A DNA stretch of 64,000 nt from CAZIMM01 sp964540415 (GTDB lineage: Bacteria; Bacillota; Clostridia; Oscillospirales; Acutalibacteraceae): positions 1-64,000 of the forward strand of contig CAZIMM010000002.1 in NCBI GenBank assembly GCA_964540415.1. The letters run 5' to 3'. The notes under the pieces were generated by a model. It was not told where the DNA came from, made no database searches, and saw only the letters and a program-made list of their open reading frames with translations. Of the stretch, positions 52,152 to 61,190 are shown in pieces. Made by a program: the position numbers and the translations under genes. The stretch's first letter is position 1. Each line of letters starts with the position of its first letter.

Positions 52152-53120
52152 ATGTTTATCGGAAACGTTGAAATCAAGGGCAGCGCCGCCCTTGCTCCCA
52201 TGGCGGGAGTGGCTGACCGTGCGTTCCGCGAGCTTTGCGTGGAATACGGTGCGGGCTACGTTGTCGGAGAAATGACGAGCGCAAAGGGCACAAGCATGGG
52301 CGACCGAAAATCACGGCAGCTTTTGTATGTTTCCGATGTTGAGCGTCCTGCGGCGGTGCAGATTTTCGGAGACTCTCCGGAGATAATGGCGGATGCTGCC
52401 GTAAAGTCACTTGACTTTACACCTGATGTAATTGACATAAACATGGGCTGCCCCGCACCCAAGATTTCCGGCAACAGAGGCGGAAGTGCGCTGATGAAGT
52501 GCCCCGAGCACGCTGCGGAAATAACAAGGAGCGTTGTAAAGGCAGTTGACTTGCCGGTCACTGTGAAGATGAGAACCGGATGGGATTCGGAAAACCTCAA
52601 CGCGCCCCTGCTTGCAAGGCTGTGCGAGCAGGCGGGAGCCGCCGCGATAACCGTTCACGGAAGGACGAAGCAGCAACAATATGCACCTCCCGTAAGCCTT
52701 GAACAGATTGCACTTGTGAAAAAAGCGGTGTCAATACCCGTCATCGGCAACGGTGATGTTACAAACGGAGAAAGCGCAAAAAAAATGTACGAGCAAACCG
52801 GCTGTGACCTTGTGATGGTCGGCAGGGGAGCGCTCGGCAGGCCGTGGGTGTTTGAACAAATCAACGAATATATGAAAAGCGGGCGTGTTCTGCCCGAACC
52901 GCCGATTGCCGAGCGCATGCGTGTGATGCTTCGCCACATTGAAAAGCTGTGTGAATACAAGGGTGAATATATCGGAATGCGTGAAGCGCGCAAGCACGCC
53001 GCGTGGTATATTCGCTCAATCAGAGGAGCTGCCGCGCTGCGCGGAGAAATATTCACTCTGACAACCTTTGACGAATTGAAGGCACTCGCGCGCAGGGTGA
53101 CGGATTCCGGCGAGGTATAA
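52152..53120 (+). CDS. tRNA-dihydrouridine synthase (DusB-like)
   Basis: FMN-dependent reduction of specific uridines in the tRNA D-loop. ALAPMAGVADRAFRELC at the N-terminus, QIFGDSPEIMADAA, DINMGCPAPKISGNRGGSALMK with the catalytic Cys (near residue 99), TVKMRTGWD, and VMVGRGALGRPWVF are intact. 322 residues; the C-terminal helical domain is complete. AAAGGAG 7 bp before ATG. Transcribed divergently from polA and converges on the PHP gene through a bidirectional terminator. Confidence 0.95.
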   Translation: MFIGNVEIKGSAALAPMAGVADRAFRELCVEYGAGYVVGEMTSAKGTSMGDRKSRQLLYVSDVERPAAVQIFGDSPEIMADAAVKSLDFTPDVIDINMGCPAPKISGNRGGSALMKCPEHAAEITRSVVKAVDLPVTVKMRTGWDSENLNAPLLARLCEQAGAAAITVHGRTKQQQYAPPVSLEQIALVKKAVSIPVIGNGDVTNGESAKKMYEQTGCDLVMVGRGALGRPWVFEQINEYMKSGRVLPEPPIAERMRVMLRHIEKLCEYKGEYIGMREARKHAAWYIRSIRGAAALRGEIFTLTTFDELKALARRVTDSGEV

Positions 53121-53156
53121 TGCTGAAAAGAGTTTAACGCGGATTTTTTATAAAAG

Positions 53157-53195
53157 AACACACCCGGAATGCGTCTGCGCCCCGGGTGTGTTTGT
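53157..53195. terminator. Bidirectional intrinsic terminator
   Basis: An 11 bp stem AACACACCCGG (53157-53167) with CCGGGTGTGTT (53182-53192), T-rich on the + side and A-rich before it, between convergent genes. Confidence 0.88.
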
Positions 53196-53232
53196 TTTCT
53201 TTGCAGAGATTGTAACTGCTTCTTCGTACTGC

Positions 53233-54606
53233 TCAGAAGCAGAAATACTTTTCCCTCTGCTTTTTCATTCTGCCGCTGAGTGCTTTGAGAATATCCTCCG
53301 CGCCTTCAATGCCGCAGGCATAGTCCTTCATTGCGCGGCCCTCCTCGAAGCACAGCTCATCGTGCAGCGGGAAGAAATTGTTCAGCAGGAAGCAGGCATA
53401 CCGCACAAGCCGCAGGTCGCCCACAAGGCGGAACTCTGTGCTGATGGAGTCAACGGCAACGCTGTAATTCCCCTTGATTGAGTCAATGATGGCTTTTCGC
53501 TCGTTTTCCGGCGAGAACACAACGGTTGAGCAGATAAAGCCGTTGCGGTTGTTGATTGAACCGTGGCTGTCGGTGCTTCCGACGATGGGATAGTTCCTGC
53601 CCTTTGCCCTGTCTTCATAAAAACGTATGGACTGAAAGCCGTTTTGCTCAAAATAGTTTTCGCCGCCGAGCACCTCAAAAGCGTCAAAGGGCTGCTGCTG
53701 CATCATGTATTCAACAAAGGTTTCGGGAACCTGAAAAACATCGGATATCCAATAAGGATGCGCAAAGATGCCGAGTCCGTTTGCCTGCTTGATTTTGTCA
53801 AATATCCACTTGCAGCAGGCATAGGTGTTCTTCTCTATGCCGTCGGGGATATCAAGGGACTCTATTGTCTTTTCAACGTCCTCCCAGAATTCCTCCGCGG
53901 TCATCACCGGCGGACATGCTGCTCCGTTTATGCTGCGGTGCTCATTGTCCGAACCGATTTCTTTGCAATGGTCGCTTGTTTCAATCAGAGCGTTGATGCT
54001 GAATTCACCGCCGAAATTGACAATGTGCACATCGTTTATGCGCGGCGAACCGAGCTTGGGCATATGCACCTCCTCGCCGGGAATCAGAGTGTATTCAATC
54101 GGCACATTCCTGTAAGCGTCAATCGCCTCTAGGGACGGATAATAGCGGCAATGGTCGGTGATTGCAAGAAAATCATAGCCGTGGCGTCTGTAATTTGCGG
54201 CGACAACCGCAGGCGACTCATGGCCGTCGGAACGGCAGGTGTGCATATGCAGGTCTCCGGCAAACGGGTATCTTCCGGCAAGGTCGTCGGCGACGCAATA
54301 AACGGAAAGCTGAAGAACCCTTTTGTTCTCGGAATTGTAAAGCCTGATAAAATATTCCTGCTCTCCGGAAAACGTGTAACGGAATCTGATGCACCCGTCG
54401 GACTGCGGCGCAACCTCAATGGAAACATTGTTCGGCCTGCCCGGATAATCGCTGTTCTTGCCCTGATTTATCGGGCGGATGCTCAGAATGTATCTGTTCT
54501 CCTCAAAATCCGCGTGATGTCCGAGCGGTTTAATGCAGATTTCCGCCTCCTTGCCCTCGCGGATCACCTTCGGAAAAATGTCATAATAGCTTAACTCGGT
54601 TTTCAT
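53233..54606 (-). CDS. PHP-domain metal-dependent phosphoesterase, 457 residues
   Basis: An N-terminal beta-rich region (about 1-125) precedes a PHP domain: GDLHMHTCRSDG with HxH metal ligands (near residue 132), DFLAITDHCRYY, GEEVH (near 180), FAHPYW and GSTDSHGS near the C-terminus. The PHP family are trinuclear-metal phosphatases or phosphodiesterases. No polymerase or histidinol phosphatase partner is near, so substrate is unknown. The N-terminal extension and clustering with other phosphoesterases may indicate a shared role. ATG 54606 follows AGGGG by about 9 bp. Confidence 0.85.
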   Translation of the reverse strand: MKTELSYYDIFPKVIREGKEAEICIKPLGHHADFEENRYILSIRPINQGKNSDYPGRPNNVSIEVAPQSDGCIRFRYTFSGEQEYFIRLYNSENKRVLQLSVYCVADDLAGRYPFAGDLHMHTCRSDGHESPAVVAANYRRHGYDFLAITDHCRYYPSLEAIDAYRNVPIEYTLIPGEEVHMPKLGSPRINDVHIVNFGGEFSINALIETSDHCKEIGSDNEHRSINGAACPPVMTAEEFWEDVEKTIESLDIPDGIEKNTYACCKWIFDKIKQANGLGIFAHPYWISDVFQVPETFVEYMMQQQPFDAFEVLGGENYFEQNGFQSIRFYEDRAKGRNYPIVGSTDSHGSINNRNGFICSTVVFSPENERKAIIDSIKGNYSVAVDSISTEFRLVGDLRLVRYACFLLNNFFPLHDELCFEEGRAMKDYACGIEGAEDILKALSGRMKKQREKYFCF

Positions 54607-54633
54607 ATACAGCACCCCTTATTTTTATTGATA

Positions 54634-54686
54634 AAAACGGAAAACGAGCCGCGTCACAGCACCGTCTAACGGTAATGATGCGGCTC
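54634..54686 (-). terminator. Intrinsic terminator after the double metallophosphoesterase gene
   Basis: GAGCCGC (54646-54652) pairs with GCGGCTC (54680-54686) across an imperfect loop, followed on the minus strand by TTTTCCGTTTTT. Confidence 0.7.
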
Positions 54687-54696
54687 TGATTTTCAA

Positions 54697-57600
54697 TTAT
54701 TTTTGAATTGCAAAGCTGTCAATCCGGCTTGCAGTGCCGTCCTTAACACCGTATGCGTCAAAATAGAGCATATTGCCCTTGATTGTAAACGCAGAGAACA
54801 CGGGATAGGTTGCGTCAACAATCTTCTCGGCTCTGGGGAAGAGCTTGTCGGTGTCGGAGGCGCTCTTTGTCTGATAGTATTTCACGCCGGAGCAGGCGCT
54901 GATGACATAAATTGTGCCGTTGGGGTTGACCTTGGCTGTGTATGCCTTGCCGTCATTTGTTACACTGACTTCCGTAATGCGGCGGTCAACACGGTTGTTT
55001 GTCATGGCGTTCGTGCGCAGATACACATGGTCGTGGCCCTGGAGAACAACGTCAATTCCGAGCTGAGGCATAAGCGCCTGAAGCTGCTTGCGGATTTGAA
55101 TGACATCGTCATCGTCATAGTGCGAGCCGTTGGAATATGGAGCCTTGTGCAGCGCAACAATCTTCCACTGCGCGTTGCTTGCGGCAGCGTCCGCCTTCAG
55201 CCATGCCATCTGGTCGTCGCTCAGGCCCTCGTCGGCATTCAGGTTGTTTGTGTTGAGAACGATGAAGTGCGCGTTGTTGTAGTCAAAGGAATAGTAAACT
55301 CCGCTTTCGGTGTTCTGCTGCGGCACATTCGGAAGAATGAAGTTTTTGTCCAGAGCATATTCGCCTTTTGCCTCATGGTTTCCGGCGGCAGGCATGAGGA
55401 CGGTGCTCTGCAGAGTGTCACTCGCCGTGTTGAACATCCAGTTCCACTGGCGGAAATTGTTGCCGGAATCGGAAAGGTCACCGGTGTTGACAATGAAGTC
55501 GGTGTCCGGAAGCATTGAGAAAGCGGTGTCAAGAGTGTCTGCCCAGACCTCATATTGACGCTCGATGCCGGACTGGCAGTCGCTGGTGTGAAGGAAGGTG
55601 AGGGAATCGGAATTGTCCGCGGTTTCAATCACGCCGACCTTGCTCCACCAGCCGCGACTTGCGTCGCCGACACGGTAGCAGTATTTTGCTCCGGGAGTGA
55701 GCCCGGTGAGCGAGACAATGTGACGGTTGAGCTTGAAATCGTAATTGAGCACACCGAAAACACCGAAGTCAACGCCGGGCAAGGTGCGCACGGTTGTGAC
55801 GGTGGAGGTCGAAATCCCCGCGCCGGAACTCGGCACGCCGGAAAAGACGGGTGCGGCAGAATAGGGGACAATCTCAATGTCCGTTGCGGTGAGGCTCAGT
55901 TTTGTGTACCAGCTTATGTTGCGTGAGGTTGCCGCACTGTCGCCGAAGGTGACGGAAATATTGGAGGGCAGACGCAAATCATCAACAGTCGGCGTCACCT
56001 CCACGGGGCCGTCATAAACGAGTGTTACATTCTTGTCTGCCTTCTGCCACGGGTCACTGTCCTGCGTGAAGCAGCGGAAGAATCTCGCAAACTCGGCGGC
56101 GATTGTGTCCATCTGGCTTTCGGTCAGATATTCATCTATGTAATGGTGGATAATATCATCAATGGAACGGTATTCAATTATTCCGAGGTCTGAGATGAGC
56201 TTGAAAACTCTGTCAACAATGTTGCTGAGTGTGAAGTTGCCGCCGAAGAACGGGAAGAGGATTGCGTCAATCATACGCACAAGTCTCGCGCCGAAGGTTC
56301 CCTCCGGGAAAGCATAGCTCAGACGCAGCTCAAAGTTTTTGAAGATTTCTTCTTTAACAAGGTCATCAAGAGCAACCTCAAGAAGAGTGTCAAAAATCTT
56401 CTGTGAGTTTTCTCCGGCGTCAAATTTTGCGATTATGTCCTGCATAAACAGGTCGCCCGCGGAATCCTCGTCCGCATTGTAAACATATGCAAGGCAGCTT
56501 GCAACTGCGTCGCCTAAAGTGCCGTTGCGGGTGCTGCTTCCGAAGCCCAGAGTGTCAATGTATTTTGTGCAGGGATAGTCGGAAATTTCAATGTTGAGCA
56601 GCTTGTTGATTTCTGTTCGCGCAAGCTCCATTAGCCTTTCGGGATGTTCGATATAAACCTTGTCCGCCCTCGCACACATTTCCTTGACGAGCGAAAGAAG
56701 GTTTTCGCTTGAAAACACCGTTATGCCGACAAACTTGACTCCTCCGTTGAGAAGGTCGTCAAAGGTGCTTTTCAGGTCAATCTTGCTGATAAGGAAGTTG
56801 TAAAGTCCGCCCGCCGCCTTGATTTGCGGAATATAGACATCGTTGAGATAATAGTCGGCAAACTGCATGACCATATTGCTCGGGTCGTTGCCGACAAAGT
56901 TCAGACCGAACGAGACATTGCGGAAGGGAACAGGATATTCATAGCTGCCGTAAACAACAGGTTTTTCACAGTCAACGTCAAAGGTTTCAACGTCCATTTC
57001 AACCTTGCCGTTTTCGTCCGTGCTCATTGTCACCTCACGGAAGTAATTCGGGAAGCTGAGAACGGAGGTCGTTGCAACATCGTAAATTGTTTCGCCGCTG
57101 TCCGACACCCAGCTCGAAACGTCCTGCATATGTATGTGGCCGGAGAAGGTGTAGTTCATTCCGGCGTCCGCGTAGCTTTCGGCAAGGGTTTGCCAGCAGT
57201 CAACCGGGAAATCCTGGAATAAGGATTCCTCTGTGCTGAAATGCGGAACGACGTTGTGGTGGGACATGCCGATAACCGTCAGCCCCTCCGCCTTGGCTTT
57301 CCTTATCTCATTGAGCACCCAAGTCCTGAGCGAGTCGGTGACGTTTCCGCGTGTTTCATAGGTTGCTCCGGTTTTCTCAATGTTGTCGGCACTGTAGCAG
57401 CCGTCGTCAACCGCAATAAGTCTGTAGCCTCCGTCAAGGGTTGCGGCGTAGGAGAGCATACCGCCCTTTTCTCCCTGCGGGGGAGTATAAAAACTGTCCG
57501 CAAGGTCATAGCCGAAGTCGGAATAAATTGTTTTGAAATTTTCGGGAGTTACGGAGCTTGCCGGAACAAAGCCGCCGTTAACGTAGCTTGCGGCGTTGCT

Positions 57601-58020
57601 GTTGTTGATGTCGTGGTTGCCGTTGATGACAAAAACCTGGATTCCGGTTTCTTCCTCAAACGCGGCAAGCCTTTCGGCAAACCCGAGGTGGCTTGCAAGC
57701 TCCCCGTTTTTTGTCAGGTCGCCGGGGATTAACAGGTATTTGAGGTTGTTGTCATCCGCGTGAGCCTTTAACGCAGCAAAGGCGGAGTCAAGAACAGAGT
57801 CTGCAAGATAGCTGGTTGAAATGGTCTTTTTGCAGGCGCTGACAAATGAATCAACGTCGGAATGATAAAGGCTCTGGTCGTAATAGTGAGTATCGCTCAC
57901 AACAGCAAAGCTCAGTTCACTTGTGTTTTCTGTTGCAAAAACAGCAGAAGGCATTGTTGCAAGAACAACAACAGCCGCAAGAAATGCACACAACAGTTTA
58001 AATGAAAGTTTCTGTTTCAC
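54697..58020 (-). CDS. Secreted protein with two metallophosphoesterase domains, 1107 residues
   Basis: A signal peptide (MKQKLSFKLLCAFLAAVVVLATMPSAVFA, first 29 residues) is followed by metallophosphoesterase domain 1 (SDTHYY, PGDLTKNGE, NGNHDIN, MSHHN, SGHIHMQ) over about residues 35-330. A helical region fills about 350-640. After a fibronectin-like purple acid phosphatase N-domain (about 680-800), domain 2 has HTSDCQ, NTGDLSDSG, AGNHEA, LHKAPYS and QGHDHVY (about 810-1070). Two complete dinuclear-metal sites are predicted. Secreted and large, with possible specificity for phosphate esters outside the cell. Monocistronic with terminator; domain 1 resembles the protein at 62213-63580. Confidence 0.9.
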   Translation of the reverse strand: MKQKLSFKLLCAFLAAVVVLATMPSAVFATENTSELSFAVVSDTHYYDQSLYHSDVDSFVSACKKTISTSYLADSVLDSAFAALKAHADDNNLKYLLIPGDLTKNGELASHLGFAERLAAFEEETGIQVFVINGNHDINNSNAASYVNGGFVPASSVTPENFKTIYSDFGYDLADSFYTPPQGEKGGMLSYAATLDGGYRLIAVDDGCYSADNIEKTGATYETRGNVTDSLRTWVLNEIRKAKAEGLTVIGMSHHNVVPHFSTEESLFQDFPVDCWQTLAESYADAGMNYTFSGHIHMQDVSSWVSDSGETIYDVATTSVLSFPNYFREVTMSTDENGKVEMDVETFDVDCEKPVVYGSYEYPVPFRNVSFGLNFVGNDPSNMVMQFADYYLNDVYIPQIKAAGGLYNFLISKIDLKSTFDDLLNGGVKFVGITVFSSENLLSLVKEMCARADKVYIEHPERLMELARTEINKLLNIEISDYPCTKYIDTLGFGSSTRNGTLGDAVASCLAYVYNADEDSAGDLFMQDIIAKFDAGENSQKIFDTLLEVALDDLVKEEIFKNFELRLSYAFPEGTFGARLVRMIDAILFPFFGGNFTLSNIVDRVFKLISDLGIIEYRSIDDIIHHYIDEYLTESQMDTIAAEFARFFRCFTQDSDPWQKADKNVTLVYDGPVEVTPTVDDLRLPSNISVTFGDSAATSRNISWYTKLSLTATDIEIVPYSAAPVFSGVPSSGAGISTSTVTTVRTLPGVDFGVFGVLNYDFKLNRHIVSLTGLTPGAKYCYRVGDASRGWWSKVGVIETADNSDSLTFLHTSDCQSGIERQYEVWADTLDTAFSMLPDTDFIVNTGDLSDSGNNFRQWNWMFNTASDTLQSTVLMPAAGNHEAKGEYALDKNFILPNVPQQNTESGVYYSFDYNNAHFIVLNTNNLNADEGLSDDQMAWLKADAAASNAQWKIVALHKAPYSNGSHYDDDDVIQIRKQLQALMPQLGIDVVLQGHDHVYLRTNAMTNNRVDRRITEVSVTNDGKAYTAKVNPNGTIYVISACSGVKYYQTKSASDTDKLFPRAEKIVDATYPVFSAFTIKGNMLYFDAYGVKDGTASRIDSFAIQK

Positions 58021-58226
58021 AGTGTATCCTCCGCTTTATAAAATAGATATATATACAATAGCATATTTGTGTTCCTTTTTCAGCAGGTTTAAAAAAATTT
58101 AACATTTTTTTCTATTTGTTGCTGTCTAAACTGATAGAGAGGAAATATGCAAACAGGTTGCATAATCGTTTTCGGGATATTTGAACAGAAATCAGATAAA
58201 GTTAACAAATTGTTTACAAATGAACG

Positions 58227-58240
58227 CAAACAAATGTTTG
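58227..58240. promoter_or_regulatory. LexA (SOS) operator upstream of lexA
   Basis: CAAAC-AAAT-GTTTG, a perfect palindrome that differs from the Firmicutes LexA consensus CGAACRNRYGTTYG at one symmetrical-type position. It overlaps the -35 of the lexA promoter, as expected for autorepression. Confidence 0.85.
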
Positions 58241-58266
58241 CCATTTGTGAACATCTGTGCTATAAT
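58238..58266 (+). promoter_or_regulatory. lexA promoter
   Basis: TTGCCA (58238-58243, 5 of 6 match), 17 bp, extended -10 TGcTATAAT (TATAAT 58261-58266). Confidence 0.8.
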
Positions 58267-58346
58267 ATTTTCAACGGCAATGCTGCCGTATTATGCGGCA
58301 CGTTTTTGCACACTCTTAAAACGTTGCTGCGGAAAGCGGTGATTCA

Positions 58347-58943
58347 ATGAACGAAATAACAGGCACTCAAAGAAAAATATATGAATTTCTTGTTGAACGA
58401 ATGCAGGACGGTGTGCCGCCCTCGGTGAGAGAAATCGGTGCGGTGGTCGGGCTGAAATCCACCTCGTCCGTGCAGGCAAACCTCCAGGCGCTCGAAAAGG
58501 CGGGCTACATCTCGCGTGACCCGCTGCTGAAAAGATCAATCCGAATTGTCGGGCAGCAGGAGCACGAGAATGTCACCCACGTTCCGATTCTCGGCACGGT
58601 AACCGCAGGCATGCCGATTCTCGCAGTCGAGCAGATTGAGGGCTATTTGCCGTACACAGGCCGCCTCTCGCGGGATAAGCCGCTGTTCGCCCTGCGCGTC
58701 AGAGGCGAAAGTATGCAGGACGCCGGAATTCTCGACGGCGACATTGTCATTGTTGAAAAAACTCCCGTTGCCCGCAACGGCGAAATTGTAGTTGCCCTTG
58801 TTGAGGACGAGGCGACGGTGAAACGCTTCTTCAAAGAAAACGGCTGCTTCCGGCTTCAGCCGGAAAACGATGCCTATGCTCCGATTATTGCAGACGAGGT
58901 AATTATTCTCGGCACAGTTGTCGGTTTGCAGAGGTATTATTAA
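58347..58943 (+). CDS. lexA: SOS repressor LexA
   Basis: Represses SOS genes and self-cleaves with RecA filaments. The N-terminal winged helix (PPSVREIGAVVGLKSTSSVQANLQALEKAGYI) is followed by the cleavage site Ala87-Gly88 (GTVTAGMP), catalytic Ser122 (RGESMQDAGI) and Lys159 (DEATVKRF). 198 residues, normal length. GGAAAGCGGTG lies upstream of ATG. Own promoter with an operator on the -35. Confidence 0.98.
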   Translation: MNEITGTQRKIYEFLVERMQDGVPPSVREIGAVVGLKSTSSVQANLQALEKAGYISRDPLLKRSIRIVGQQEHENVTHVPILGTVTAGMPILAVEQIEGYLPYTGRLSRDKPLFALRVRGESMQDAGILDGDIVIVEKTPVARNGEIVVALVEDEATVKRFFKENGCFRLQPENDAYAPIIADEVIILGTVVGLQRYY

Positions 58944-58986
58944 AAAAAGAGGCTGACGCATTCAGATGCAGAATGCGTCAGCCTCT
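58942..58986 (-). terminator. Intrinsic terminator containing the hemW stop codon
   Basis: A 16 bp perfect stem (58949-58964 with 58971-58986), followed on the minus strand by seven Ts. The 5' arm includes the last two sense codons and the stop of hemW. On the plus strand it follows the lexA stop without a T run. Confidence 0.85.
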
Positions 58987-60129
58987 GTAAAGTATTTCAG
59001 CAATCAGTGTGTTTGAAATCAGAAATCCCGCAGGTGAAAGTGCGATTCTTTCGCTGTCCGCCTGCGTGAACAGCTTGCCGCCGCTTTCGCACGAGAGCGA
59101 CTGAGCGTTGCGAACGACATTTTCCGGCAGCGGGTGGCCGTATCTTTTTCGGCATTCGGCCCTCAGCAGCCCTTCGGTCAGCCTCAGGCGGAGCATTGCA
59201 TATTCTTCAAAATCTCCGCCCTCTCCGTCGTCCGTCGGCGGATTGCCGTCAATAAAGCCGTCGATGCTGCGCGGATAATAAAACCGTTTGCCTCCGATAA
59301 AAGAGTGTGCCGCAGCGCCGATTCCGCGGTATTCCCCGCAGTTCCAGTATTTGAGGTTGTGTCTGCTTTCTTTTCCCGGATAAGCAAAGTTGGAAATTTC
59401 ATATTGCTTCATGCCGCTTTCTTCAAGAAAGCCGCAGGTTTCAAGATACAAATCACACACCTTGTCCTCCTCCGGGAGGGCGAGGTTTTCTTTTTTTGCA
59501 GCAAATGGAGTTGAATCCTCAATTTTCAGAATGTAAGCGCTGATGTGCGACGCGCCTGAGCCGATGCAGAAATCGAGAGAGCGCCGCAGGGTTTCGGAGG
59601 TCTGGTAAGGTATTCCGAGCATGAGGTCGAGCGAAAAGTTTTCAATGCCGCCGGAGCGAATCAGCGAAACTGCGCGTGAAACCTCGGCAGCTCCTGCCCG
59701 CCTTCCGAGAGCTTTGCGCTCATTTTCAACGGCTGACTGCATCCCCAGTGACATTCTGTTAACCCCTGCGTCCTTCAAAAGCGCGAACTCGCGCTCCGAA
59801 TAGTTTTCGCAGATATCCGACGGGTTGCCCTCAACCGTAATCTCCGCGCCGTTTACAACGTCAATGTGCGAAAGAATTTCTGCAAGCCTGCGCGCGCCGA
59901 GCAGGGTGGGTGTGCCTCCGCCGAAATACACTGTGCCGTATTGTTCATCATAAGAGGACAGCGTGCGAATGAGCGCGTTGGTGTAAGAATCGGCCGTTTC
60001 CTGCGTCATCTTGAGTGAATAAAAGTCACAGTAAGGGCACTTCCCCCTGCAAAAAGGAATATGAACATAAAGCCCGGGCAGACTGTCCGGGCTTGCGTGT
60101 GACTCTTTGACGGTGGTCAGCTTCTGCAT
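58978..60129 (-). CDS. hemW: Radical SAM heme chaperone HemW
   Basis: HemN-like radical SAM protein that binds and inserts heme, rather than a true coproporphyrinogen oxidase. VHIPFCRGKCPYCDFYS has the CxxxCxxC cluster motif (near residue 27-34); YFGGGTPTLL and LGMQSAVENERKALGRR are typical. 383 residues. ATG overlaps the galM stop by 13 bp and has no obvious Shine-Dalgarno, so coupling to galM translation is likely. Terminator overlaps the stop. Confidence 0.92.
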   Translation of the reverse strand: MQKLTTVKESHASPDSLPGLYVHIPFCRGKCPYCDFYSLKMTQETADSYTNALIRTLSSYDEQYGTVYFGGGTPTLLGARRLAEILSHIDVVNGAEITVEGNPSDICENYSEREFALLKDAGVNRMSLGMQSAVENERKALGRRAGAAEVSRAVSLIRSGGIENFSLDLMLGIPYQTSETLRRSLDFCIGSGASHISAYILKIEDSTPFAAKKENLALPEEDKVCDLYLETCGFLEESGMKQYEISNFAYPGKESRHNLKYWNCGEYRGIGAAAHSFIGGKRFYYPRSIDGFIDGNPPTDDGEGGDFEEYAMLRLRLTEGLLRAECRKRYGHPLPENVVRNAQSLSCESGGKLFTQADSERIALSPAGFLISNTLIAEILYRG

Positions 60130-61157
60130 GCGAATTTATAAACAGTGCGGGTTTCGTATCTTTCGCCTGCGTCATATACGCAATTCGGAAAGCCCTGCTG
60201 ATTCGGAGAATCGGGATAAACCTGTGTTTCAAGGCAGAAGCCCGCGTGTTTTACGAGCGGAAGACCCTTTTTGCCCGGCTCACCCTTGAGGAAGTTGCCT
60301 GTGTAGAGCTGAACACCGGGAAGATCGGTGAAAACCTCGAGTGTCCTTCCGCTCACAGGTTCGAATGCCGTAATGCACGGCTCTCCCGGAGCGGACTTGC
60401 GAAGGCAGAAGTTGTGGTCATAACCTCCCGCAAGCTTCAACTGCTCGTAATCTTCACCTATATCGCGTCCGATAGCTTTCGGAGTGTTGAAATCAAACGG
60501 AGTTCCGGCAACCGCGCGAAGCTCCCCGGTGGGGATTGACTCTGCTGTCATAGGTGTAAAACAGTCTGCGTTGATTTGCAGAATGTGGCCGAGTATGTTG
60601 CCGGAAGCATAGCCTCCGAGATTAAAATAAGCATGGTTGGTGAATGAGAAAACCGTCTTTTTCGAGGAAACAGCGGAATAAACGATGGAAATGCTGTTGT
60701 CCTGAGTCAAAGTGAAGGTGACTTCGGCCGTGACCTCCCCGGGGAAGCCGTGCGTACCGTCCGGAGAAACAAGTGAAAAAGCAACGCCGTCCTCAAGAAC
60801 ACTGTAATCCCACACTGTGCAGGAAAACTCACCGCTGCTGTGAAGGCAGGTGATGTTGTTCTCGTTTTTGTCAAGCTCATAAACCGTGCCGTCAAGCGAA
60901 AAGCGGCCGTCTGCAATGCGGTTGGCGTAGCGCCCGACGGTCTGACCCTGATAGCTTGAATAATCAAGATATCCCTGCAGGGTGTCAAAGCCGACAAGCA
61001 CATCGGCAAAGCTGTTGTTTTTGTCCGGCATAATTGCCGAGAGAAGTGTTGCACCGTAATCTGTCAGTTCTATGGCGGCGCCGGAAGCGTTCTCAATTCT
61101 GAAAAGGTGAACGGGCTTGCCGGCGTATTCACCGAAGGCTTTTGTCGAAATTTTCAT
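60117..61157 (-). CDS. galM: Aldose 1-epimerase (mutarotase)
   Basis: Interconverts alpha and beta anomers of aldoses. YSSYQGQTVGRYANRIADGRF, TNHAYFNLGGYA with catalytic His (near residue 173) and the C-terminal CLETQVYPDSPNQQGFPN with catalytic Glu are intact. 346 residues. GGAGG 7 bp upstream of ATG. It lies 33 bp after tsaD and before hemW in a minus-strand run; no Leloir genes adjoin. Confidence 0.95.
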   Translation of the reverse strand: MKISTKAFGEYAGKPVHLFRIENASGAAIELTDYGATLLSAIMPDKNNSFADVLVGFDTLQGYLDYSSYQGQTVGRYANRIADGRFSLDGTVYELDKNENNITCLHSSGEFSCTVWDYSVLEDGVAFSLVSPDGTHGFPGEVTAEVTFTLTQDNSISIVYSAVSSKKTVFSFTNHAYFNLGGYASGNILGHILQINADCFTPMTAESIPTGELRAVAGTPFDFNTPKAIGRDIGEDYEQLKLAGGYDHNFCLRKSAPGEPCITAFEPVSGRTLEVFTDLPGVQLYTGNFLKGEPGKKGLPLVKHAGFCLETQVYPDSPNQQGFPNCVYDAGERYETRTVYKFACRS

Positions 61158-61190
61158 GGTGTTCCTCCGTTGATTGTGTGATTTATTCAG

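Larger units (their letters stand above)
58021..58346. other. 326 bp divergent intergenic region between the phosphoesterase and lexA genes
   Basis: Contains the LexA box and lexA promoter near the right side. On the minus side only a weak extended -10-like TGcTATTGT is seen for the phosphoesterase gene. The rest is AT-rich, with a long T run near 58100 and no supported small gene. Confidence 0.6.

Noticed and set aside
54703..55518. 271-codon + frame inside the double phosphoesterase gene
   Set aside because: Antisense to domain 2 of that protein, with no start signal.
58147..58350. 67-codon + frame upstream of lexA
   Set aside because: It covers the LexA box and promoter and has no Shine-Dalgarno or homology.
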